From NCBI GenBank assembly GCA_016858145.1, contig JAEHOE010000101.1:372001-436000 (forward strand): a DNA stretch of 64,000 nt. Direction: 5' to 3'. The position numbers and the translations under genes are program-made. Shown here one piece after another: positions 45,507-55,300 of this stretch. The notes beneath the pieces are model-generated. The model saw only the letters and a list, made by a program, of their open reading frames with translations. It had not been told where the DNA came from and did no database searches. Within the stretch, counting starts at the first letter, position 1, and each line of letters begins with the position of its first letter. The DNA comes from Edaphochlamys debaryana. Taxonomy: Eukaryota; Chlorophyta; Chlorophyceae; Chlamydomonadales.

Positions 45507-45953
45507 GCCTCGCCTCCCAGGTCGCGGCGATGACTGCTGCATGTTACCGGTCTCTTACGCCTGCGCCTATATCGCAAGTCCGGTGCCTGTCTCCGGCTCT
45601 GCTAAAGGGGGCGACATCGCAACCCGCACGCGACCCCGTTGTGCTTCAGTGCTAAACACTGAGGGCTGCGCTCTGATCTGGGCGCCGGTGTGGGAGCTGC
45701 GGGTGTGTGGGGCGAGAGGGAGACCGAGGACCGCCAGGGGGTGTAAGGCAGTGCGGACAAGTGCGGGTGCGCCATAGCCAGTACATGATTCCAGGCGCGC
45801 GCAGTCTATGTGCCAACGGGGTGTTGCAGGGGCAGGGGGGCGTAGCGTGCCAGCACATCGGGGAATACGGGATGGTGCAGGGTTTGGCGCCCTCGGAGCG
45901 CGGTTGGCGTCCGCTGATGGTACACACGCTCAGGTGTTCCCTTTACAACCAAA
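45507..45953. other. Intergenic before the ankyrin pseudogene
   Basis: No gene or repeat recognised; it should hold the old promoter of the ankyrin pseudogene. Confidence 0.35.
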
Positions 45954-47790
45954 ATGCTCAACAGCCATGGCCGTCAGCCTGAATGCGCTTGCAGAGGTCT
46001 GCGGCCCGACATGCTCGGCGGCATCGCAAGCTTTCTGCAGCCCAACGAGATCGCTTGCACACTGCGACTCGTGAGCCGTCCTCCCCCGGGGGCCTGCCGC
46101 GCGCTCGCCTATAAGCGCCGGCTGCAGCTGCTGTTCCCGACGGCCGCCAGCGGGGATGTGGCGAACCTGGAGGTGGGACTGGCAACGGTGGGGCTGTGCC
46201 CAACCGCGGAGCTGATGGCGGCACCGCTGCACGTGTGCCGCTGGCTGGCAGAGCGTGGGTGCCCGCTGGAGGCAGCAGACCCGTGGGGCGGCCCCCTAGC
46301 CGCCGCCGCCAAGGGCTGCCATGCGGAGGCCTGCGAGTGGCTCCTGGAGCGGGGGTGCGCATGGACCGGAGAGTGCGTGACCTCCGCTGCGCGCGGGGGG
46401 CACCCGGAGCTCATGCAGGCCCTCCTGCGCAAGGCGCCCCCGGGCCCCAGTGGCGGGGTCCTCCGTGGGGACCTGCTGCAAGCAGCGGCGGAGGGCTGCG
46501 ACCTGGGAACTCTCCAGCAACTGTGGAGGGAGAGTCACCCCAAGGCCGGGCCGCCCCGGGGCAGGTACCCGGGCTATTGTATCTGCGCTGTAGGGCTCAG
46601 CCCCACCCCCGACTGGGCGGCCAAGGTGTCGTGGTTGGTGTAGGTGGGAGGGTCCGTATGGTTGGAGCGATCTCTGTTGGGATGAACTCTCCGGGGCCGT
46701 TGTAGGCTGTGGGCCCTTTGGCGTACCTGCCAAGTGCCAACGCTCCTTCTACGTCCGCTTCCTACAAACGTCGCCATTCCCCTGTGTCCATCCGTCAGGG
46801 CGCGTACCGGGAGCCGGGCCCACCGTCGCCGCGGCCTGCTGCCCGGACGGCATCACCCGACTGACCCTGCTGGAAGGGCTGGGGTTTCCTGTCCGGGCTG
46901 CTGCCGTGCACGTAGCAGCCGAGCGCGGCTGGGGTGACACGCTCGGCTGGCTGATCGCTCGGGGCCTGCAGTACGAGGAGAGCAACCGCTTCCTTCAGGC
47001 CGCATTTGAGGGCCACGCGGGGGTGCTGAGGGCGCTGCACGCTGCGGGTTACACGCTGCCCCCGCCTGAGCACCTGCTCACTGCCGCCAGCGGGTCTTGA
47101 AGCTTGGAGGTGTTGAGCTGACTGGTGGAGGCGTACGGCGCAGATGCACTGCACGCCGCGAGACCGGAGGCCTTCATTCGATGAGGCCCTCGGCTGTGGG
47201 GGCCTGGAGCTGGTGACGCGGCTGCACGGCCGGGGCGTGGGCCCCGGCCCAAACGCCTGGCTCTCTGCAGCCTTCGGCGGCTGCGTGGCAGTGCTCGAGC
47301 TGCTGGCGGAGTGGGACGCGGATGCGCAGGTGGGGGCGCGCCCGGGGGACCATGTGGACGCACACACAAACGGCTGTGGCCGGCAGCTGACCCTGTGTCT
47401 CCCACATGTCACCGCCTTCCCTTCAACCCTGTCGTATCCTCAGGGAGCACCCTTCCCGGCCAATGAGCTCTACCCAGCGGCGGCCGCACGGGGCGACCTG
47501 CTGACTCTGGAGGCCCGGCGGCGCCTGGGCCTGCCCCTGGGCCGCACACGCGAGGAGAGCAGGCGTCCGGTCAGCGCGGCCATCACATGGAAGGCACCCC
47601 TGCCGGCGCTGCGCTGGCTGCGGCGGGCCGTGGGCCAGGTGGACTGGGCCGCGGCTGCGGGTGCGGCCGCCCGCCGCAGCACTTGGCGAGCGGGGTGGCG
47701 GGCGAAGGTGCAGGCATGGGTGCAGGCCGAGGCGGAGGCCGAGGCGAAGGCGAAGGCGGAGGGGGCAGAGGAGAGGAGTACAGGAGAAGC
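45954..47790 (+). pseudogene. Ankyrin-repeat (F-box-like) protein pseudogene
   Basis: The first frame (ATG 45954 to 46643) has an F-box-like start (PDMLGGIASFLQPNEIACTL) followed by ankyrin-type repeats (VCRWLAERGCPLEAAD, ACEWLLERGCAWTGE), as in the large ankyrin families of volvocine algae. Homology continues in a later exon (about 46800-47097: VHVAAERGWGDTLGWLIARG) but runs into in-frame TGA codons at 47098, 47119 and 47182. A frame change near 47180 then restores ankyrin-like sequence (LELVTRLHGRG to DADAQ), and an exon from about 47443 encodes GAPFPANELYPAAAARG and further repeats. With three stops and a shift it cannot make a full protein. A truncated product from the first frame alone is conceivable. 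Confidence 0.82.
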
Positions 47791-48146
47791 AGGGAGGGGA
47801 TCATGCGCGCATGGATGCGGCGGGGGCAGACCGAGGTGCGGTCAAGGGAGGGGGGCACTGAGGTTGCAGGCGGGTGGGGGTGCAACCGGGCGAGGGCGGG
47901 TATGTGGGTGTGGTGCCGCGGGGACAAGGCACGGCGGGGGCCAGGTGTGGTGGGGGGCAACGGCAGTGTGGATGCGGCCCTTCCGTCCGGACGTGCATGC
48001 ATGGCCACGGGCCATAGCAACCCTTGGACGCGGGGCATTGGGCTCGAGCCACGGGCCATGATGATATCAGATTGCGCCTAGCGGACGCCGGGACATGGAG
48101 GAAGAGCAGGCTCGCCATCTGCCGGGGAATCCCGGACGGAATGCGC
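47791..48146. other. Flank between ankyrin pseudogene and hAT element
   Basis: The reading frame of the pseudogene's last part stays open into this stretch but becomes low-complexity. Nothing else is seen. Confidence 0.35.
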
Positions 48147-48712
48147 CCTGTGGGCAGTGCTGCTATCTTCCTGGGACTTGGCTCTTGGCTGTGTCCGAAA
48201 GTACCCCCTCCAGGGGTCATAACTTTCGGTACATGTGCGAAAGTTGGCTCAGGTTGGCTTTCGGTTTCGGTACAAGGGGTTGGGGGGGCGTCCTGCAGCT
48301 GGCACGGTCATGCCCTGCGCTAGGGCCCCTCGTCAGGAAGTGTTCCCCGCTACAGGAACCTTGATCCCTGTCCTTTCAGAGCTGAGGGGGCTCTCAGGAG
48401 GCACCGTTCGGTGCGGCGTCAGCATGATAGCCTTGTCTGAAAGTGTTCCCCGTCGAGCAAACCCCTGTCTCCTTGGCGTGCCAGTGCTCCGGGAGCATGC
48501 AACTGACACGGTGTGCACTTGTGTTAGGCAGACCTTGCCCGAAAGGGGGTCAGGAGGGGCCGAAACCTTCGGTACATGGGCACGAAACATGGGTCTCTAG
48601 GGGAGAATCCTTCGTGACCCCTGCACGAAAGTTGCCAAATCCGTTTCGTGCAGAGCCCTCAGAATCGATACTTGCACGAGAACGAAAGGAAGATAGCAGC
48701 ACTGCCTGTGGG
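48147..48712. mobile_element. Non-autonomous hAT-type transposon with target duplications
   Basis: Element 48155-48704 (550 bp). Terminal inverted repeats are perfect over 18 bases: CAGTGCTGCTATCTTCCT at the left end and its reverse complement at 48687-48704. Both sides are flanked by the 8-bp direct repeat CCTGTGGG (48147-48154 and 48705-48712). Eight-base target duplications and CAGTG-type ends are typical of the hAT superfamily. There is no transposase frame, so it would need a transposase from elsewhere. Inside, GAAAGT and TTCGGTACATG-like motifs recur near both ends and could be transposase-binding subterminal repeats. Confidence 0.88.
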
Positions 48713-49383
48713 CGAAGCGGAGGAGGGGCCGTCCGTGCGAGCAAGGCGCAACCAACGGGCGACACTGCAGGCCTGTGCATCTGGCGTTCTGGTGGTATTT
48801 CGGACTCTGGCCTTCAGTGGTCAAGCCTGGTGACGAGACTGCACAGCAGGCTAGGCGGGCCGGCACTTAGCGGGCATGTAAGCATTGGCCTCTTGCAAAT
48901 TACAATCGCCACACATGACCGCACACTACCGCTGCGCCTGAAGCCCAACGTCCCTGCCAGCCTGCCTCGGCCAGTCCCTGCCTCGGCCATACCCATATCC
49001 CAAATCACAAACCCTTCAGGACGCAGCTCACCTCCCATACGGTATACCCCCTCCCCCTACGGTATCTACGGCACCCATGCCTACTCATGCTACCGAAACC
49101 TGCAGGTCGAACTACTCACATGACCCCCAAACGCAGCCGCACGAAACAGACTGCAGAGTAGCCAACCCAACGCGCCCAACCACCGCATCCCATTCGGGCC
49201 CACAGGCCCCGCCACAGCCACATCGCTCCCAGGCCAGGCCTCCCCTCGCCGGCCACCTTCACGCCATCACAGGAGCCCTCGCCTCCTCCTTCCCGACCCG
49301 GCACGCCCCCGCCCCTGCCAGGCGGGGGCTTGGCTCCAGTCCTCGGGACCCGCCCAGGGCGCACGCATGAGTGAAGGGTGCCT
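48713..49383 (-). other. 3' UTR of the kinase gene and intergenic DNA
   Basis: On the minus strand this follows the kinase stop codon. TGTAA at 48904-48900 suggests a 3' UTR of about 480 bases. No gene otherwise. Confidence 0.5.
48900..48904 (-). promoter_or_regulatory. Probable TGTAA polyadenylation signal of the kinase gene
   Basis: First TGTAA on the minus strand after the kinase stop codon at 49384. Confidence 0.5.
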
Positions 49384-52300
49384 TCAGTTGCCCCCAGCCC
49401 CGACTGCGCCCGCAGCTGCTTCCGCCGCCACTCCCCCAGCCGGCCCCCCAGCACCCCCCTGCCCCTGCTGCCCCTGCCCCTGCCCCTGCGCCTGTGCGGC
49501 TGCTGCCCGCGCCGCCCTCCGCTGCGACTTAAGCTCCGTGAACATGGCCTGGCGGTGGTTGGGAAGGTGGTTGGGGCGGTGGTTGGAGAGGTGGTTGGAG
49601 AGGTGGTTGGAGAGGCGGTTGGAAAGGTGGCTATAAAGGTGACTGGATACAGCGACAGTCCGCGCTGCGCCATGCTCTTGTGTTGGTTGGGAGCGCAGCC
49701 ACCTGAAGGTGTAATTCGCTGTGCCCCGCGCTTCCTCCGCCTGCTGTCACCACCCTCCCACCAGCCCGCTCCACCTCCCCACCCTCCCACCAACTCGCAC
49801 CCCCCCTTCCCCCTCACCCTCAGCTGCGTAAGCACATCGGTGAACCCCGGCCGTGCGCCCGGGTCCGCGGCCCAGCACTGGCGCATGAGGGACTCCCAGC
49901 CGGGGGCCAGCTCGGGCGGGCAGGGCTCGGCGGGGGGCCAGTCGGGGGCGCCTGCGAGGGGGGCGAGACGAGGGAGGAGGGTGAGGAGGCAGCGCGAGGG
50001 GAGGGGACCGCGGGGAGCTGACACCTAGTCCTGCCTCTCTCACCTCACCCGGGCCCGCCTGCGCTTGCATCTGTACCCCTGCCCCACCCGGAATTCCCCA
50101 CTCGACCCTCCCAACCCCAAACCCCCCAACCCCCGCCCCCTCCTCACCCGGCACGGGCGGCCGCGGCTCCCCCCCCGCCAGCACCGCCCCCAGCAGCGCC
50201 CGGGTGTCCGCCCCAGCCCAGGGCTCGGCGCGGGTCCACAGCGACCACAGGATGAGGCCGAAGGAGTAGACGTCGGCCTGGGGGGGGTGGGAGGGGGGGT
50301 GAGGTGGGAGGGGGGGTGAGGTGGGGGTGGGGGCTGAGAAGAGGGGCCCTGGTTTGGATGGACCTGGAGTTCGCTTGGCCTTAGATACTCTCCACCTCCT
50401 CGCCACCTAGCGTCACCTACCGCCACCTAGCGTCCGCCCCCCCACTTCAGTTCTCCCCACTCCACCCCACCCACCCTTTCCCACGCCCCCACCTTCTCCG
50501 TCACGGCGTGCGGCGTCCGCAGCACCTCGGGCGCAGTCCAAGGGAGCGACCGAGCCAGCTGCTGGGCCTGGGCCGCATCCGCACCGGCGGCGGCGGCAGC
50601 AGCAGCAGCGGCGGCGGCAGCGGCGGAGGAGGACGAGGAGGAGGAGGGTGGCGGCGTTGCGAGGGCGGCGGCGGCGGCGGCGGTGCGGGCGGTGGCGGCC
50701 ACCAGGGAGGGGCCGCGGAGGCCGAAGTCGGCGACCTGGGGAGCAGGGGGTGGGTCGGGGGGGAGGGGGGTTGGGATGGTGCGACAAAGCTTACCGTACA
50801 CGCCGCCCCGCCGCGCCAATGCCTCCCCGAAAGCATCTCTTGTCTCCCACCCCCAACACAACCCGCCCGCTGCGCAGCCACTGCCCCCTGGCTGCTGCAA
50901 GCCGCTCCCGACACCCCGCCACATGCACCCCCGCCACCCACCCGCCCCCACGTACCGCCTCCGTAGACCCCTCCAAACACACCACGCCAAGCCCACCCAC
51001 CTTGCACGCGGGCTGCTTCTCGCTGAACCCCACCAGCAGGTTGCCCGTCTTGAGGTTTAGGTGCACCACGCCGCGGGAGTGGAGGTACTCCATGCCCTGT
51101 GTGGGGGGTGGGTGGGTGGGTGGGGTCGGGGTGCGGGTGGGTGGGTCGGGGGGTGGGTGGGTGGGGTCGGGGTGCGGGTGGGTGGGGAAAAAGAGCGGTG
51201 AGAGGGTAGGGCACGGCGGGGGTGCTGGCGCACTCTGCCGCGCTGTCCCAAACACTACGACCCAACCGCCCAAACCGCCAACGGCTGCTCCAACGACCCA
51301 CTCGCCTGTGCTGCGTCCAGCGCCACCTTGACCCGGGCCAGCGGGGAGCGGACCTGACAGGGGGGGGAGGGATGGGGGCATTGACGCGGATCGTGGCTAC
51401 GGCGCCTCCGGCCATCACCCCCGCCCCACCAGGACGCCCGATTACGCCTCCCCGCCTCACCACGTCGCTCCGCCTCCGCAGCGCAGAGCGGATCGAGTTG
51501 CCTGCGGAGGCAGATGGGGGGTGCCGGTGATGATGGCGGTGGGGGCCTGGCGCATACCTCCGCTTGAAAGCACCAGCGGTCCCGAAACCTCCCTTCCGGA
51601 ATTATCTCAGAGGGGTACAGAGGAGTACAGAGGGGTACAGGGTGAACAAGCACCTCTACACCTAGCCTGGCAGCTCCCCTGCCGGCTGCCCCCAACCCCT
51701 CCCCCACCTGTCAGGTACTCAGACATAAGGGCGGGACCGGGGATGGCGTGGCACGCCACCAGCCTGGAAGAGGAGGGCACGCAGGGATGGGAGGTACACA
51801 AGGGCAGGGGTGTGCGCAAGACGGAACAACGGGGAAGCTGTGACGGGAAACGTGGCGGACCGCCCACTGAACGCACGTCCCTCCCATAGCCCCGCACAAC
51901 CGCATAAAACCCGGCCACTCCTTCGCACCCCCACCTGCTGTTCTCCGCCTCCGCCTCCGTGGTTCCCGTGGCCGCGCTGCCCACACTGGGGGCCACCGCC
52001 AGCGACCCCAGCCGCCGCAACAGCGCCCCCGAGGGCGAGCGGAGCAGCGCCGAGGAGGCGCGGCGGCCCAGGCCCGCCAGCAAGGCGGTGGGGGGCAGCG
52101 GCGCGGCGGCGGAAGGAGGTGGGGGGTGGGAGTGGGGGTGCGGTGGGGGAGGGGTGGTGGAGGGGGTGACGGAGGAGGGCGGGGAGCTGGTGATGGGCGT
52201 GGGCGGGGAGGGCTGCTGCTGCGCCGCCGCGGCGAATGCGGAAGGCGGCGGCGGAGGGGGCGGGCGGCGCACGGGCGGGGCAGGCCGCGGCGGCTTGCCG

Positions 52301-55300
52301 GATGGCGGCGCCCCTGCCGGCGGCGGAGCCGTTGCCGCTGGCGGCTCGACCGGGGCTGCGGCTGCCCCAGTGGGTACAGGGCCGGCGCCCCCCAGTGCCG
52401 TGCCTGTGCTGAGCGCGGAGGGGAGCGCCCCATCTGAGGCTCCGCGCGTGGGCTGAGGCAGCATGGGGGCCGGCGGCGGCTGGGCAGGCGGGTGCTGCTG
52501 CCCCGCTGACGGCGGTTGCGGTGACGGCGGCGGCGGCAGCAGCTGCGGCGGCAGCGCCGAAAGCTGCGTCTCCAGCGATCCGGCTCGCATGGTGAGCTGG
52601 CGCTGACTAAGCGGGGCGAAGGGCGACACGAAGCCGCGGGGCCCGGCGGGGCCTGGCGGGGCCCCGGCCGGGCCCGCGGATGGCTCCGGCGCCGCCGCCT
52701 TTTCGTTCCCTGCGTGGGCCTCGGTGGGCCCGGCCGGGGCCTCCGCCTGACCGGTCTGTCGAAGCTCGGGCCCAAGGCCAAAGCTGGCCTCGGCCTGGAA
52801 GGAGCCCTCGGCTGCTGGGAGCTGGGAGTCCTCCGCCCCTGGGGCCGTGGGGGGTGCCGGGGCGAGCGCGGGTGGCGGGAGCGGGCTGCCGCCCCGCGGC
52901 CCAGAGGGGGAGCCCTGGCGGCGGGAGGTGTCCAAGGAGCCGAAGAAGCCCTGCGGGGAGGGGCGGAGGGGAGAAGGGGTTGAGTCAGGTGCGGCAGGGT
53001 ACGGTGCGGCGTCGACCACCGGCGTCGGAGGTGGCACTGCGCCAGGCCAAGCCAGGCGTCCTCTACCATACGGCACGCCGGGGCCCACCACCCCAGCCCG
53101 TCGTGTTGTGAACCCCCGGCTGCCCCACACACGCCGAACGCACCGCACGCGGTGGAATCAGCCCAGGCCCCAGGGCCCAGGGCCTCAACCCCCCGCAGCC
53201 TACCGGTACCTGACCCCGACTGTACCATCAAGCGTACAGCGTACCTCACCCAGCCCAGGGCCTCAGCCCCTGCCCAGCCCACCTCGATGGAGGGGTTGGC
53301 GGTCTGGAACAGGTCCTGCACGCCCGCCAGGCTGCCGCCGCCACCCGCCGCCGCCGCCGCCGCAGATCCCGACATGAGCATGGCGTTGTCGCCGCACGCC
53401 GTGGTGTATAGTACGGCAGAATCCATGCCGGCGTCGAGATCCAGATCCGAATCGCGCGGCGATGCCCCCGCGGAGTCGCTGTACCGCGACCCGGCCGTGC
53501 TCTCGGTGCTGTTGCCGCCGTCGCCGCCGCCGCCGCTGTCGTCGGTGCCGCGGCGGCGTCGGTGGCGGCGGCGGCGGCGGCCGCGGAAGCCGCCGCTGTC
53601 GCCAAAGGACCCCAGGGCGCTGTCGTACCTGCGGCAGGGGCAGCAGGGGCAGGGAGGGAGGGTGGGAAGGGCGTGGGGACGTGGGGACACTTGGGCGAAG
53701 GGCCGACAGGAGGTCACGAGGACCGGTGAGCTGACGGAAGCAATTGCATGGAGGGTCCGACGGCCAGGGGCGCACAGTAAAGGGCAACTGAGGGCATCTC
53801 ACCTCTCGTACCGCTCGTCCTCTGACAGCTCCTCGCTGCCGTACAATTGTACGACAGGCGGTGCGGCCTGTCCGTCCCCGCCGCCGCCGGCGTGCGCCCC
53901 GGCCTCCCCTCCGTTGCCCGGCGGCAGAGCGGCAAGCAGAGCCGCGCCCCAGGCGCTCAGGCCGCCGGCCCCACCACCCTCTGCCTCTCCCACGGTTGCC
54001 TCCCCACCCAGTCCCGTGCCCCCAGTGCCAGCACCTGCACCCCCGGCCCCGCCCTCGCCAGCGCCGGGGCCCAAGTGAGGCCGTGCGCCGGCATCCGCGG
54101 GACCCTCGGGCAGGGCTCCGGGGCCGGGCAAGGGCGCGTCCCCGGGGACGGAGAAGCGTACCGTGAGGCCGGGGTGGTGGGGGCGGTGGTGGGGCCGTGA
54201 GGAGGGGCGGTACAGGGAGTGCACCGCCGGCTGCTCCTGGGGCGAAACCCGCTGCTCCTCCCCCTCCTCCTCCCCCTCGCTGACGCCCGCCAGCGCAGCC
54301 CCTGGTCCCCGTCCTGCGCCCGCTTCCTCGCCCTCCGGCCCATCCTCTGACAGGATCGCCGCCGCCGCGGCCTCCGCCGACGGCGCCTCCGGCAGGGCCT
54401 CCAGCAGCCCCGCCGCCGCCACCGCCGCCGCCACCCGCGCCTCCATGGAAGCCGACTTGCGCAGGCGGTCGCTGGCGCCGCCGCCCACGTGGCCCCCGCC
54501 GCGGCTGCCGGCGGCGCTGGTGCTGCCGGCGCGGCTGCCTGTGCCGCTGTTGCCGGCGCGGCTGTTGGTGGCACCCGACATGGTCCCGCCAGTGCCCGTC
54601 CCGCCGGTCCCGGCCCGGCTGCCGCTGCTGCCTACGAGCGGGAGTTCATCGTCCGTTGATGGGCCTGGGGCCACGCGGGGTCAGGCAAGGGCCACCAGGG
54701 AAGCACAAGGCAACCACGCGGGGAGCCGCAACGGAGGGGGAGGGGCGCATGCAAAACTGTCAGCTTGGCTTGTGAGCCATTTCAAGGAGTCGGGTTCTCG
54801 AGGCCGCCTAGGTGCCAGCAAGCCCAGCTCAGCATCCCCGCTGCCCACCAATGGATGGTAGTTCCTTGATTGATGGCAGCCGCCCGCTCCTCTCCAGTGC
54901 GCTGCCGTAGAGCGTGTGCATGAACGGGTTGGTGTTACCCCAGGCAGAATGGCCTGTCGACTGTGGTTCCGGGTCGCCTGTGTGAAGGGCGGTTGGGGCG
55001 GGTTGCGTGGGAACGGGAGGCATGAAGCAGAGGCAGCGAAATCTTCGTTTTCGTATTGGGATAGGGTGCACGGCAAGGGCGGTAGTGTAAGGCCCAGGCC
55101 ATGCTGGCACGGTCGGGTGCGCAAGCACACCCATTGACCGGCCCCCCAGAGAAATTAAAGTTAATCGCAGGTCTTCAATGAAGACCATATAAGCGATTAA
55201 GCTTATAAGAACAGATACTACACATGATCTGAGCCAAAAGGCCGAGAAAGGTATGCCCACATTTGACGAGTGTGCGGACCACCCCCGGGCCGCGCCGCGA

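Noticed and set aside
45954..46643. A complete short ankyrin gene ending at 46643
   Set aside because: Clear homology continues in later exons beyond the stop, so the short frame is the front part of a longer, broken gene.
44873..55254. Treating U2 copies 2 and 3 as pseudogenes
   Set aside because: Both keep full length, the branch-site pairing region, all stems and the same upstream blocks. The few changes are single substitutions.
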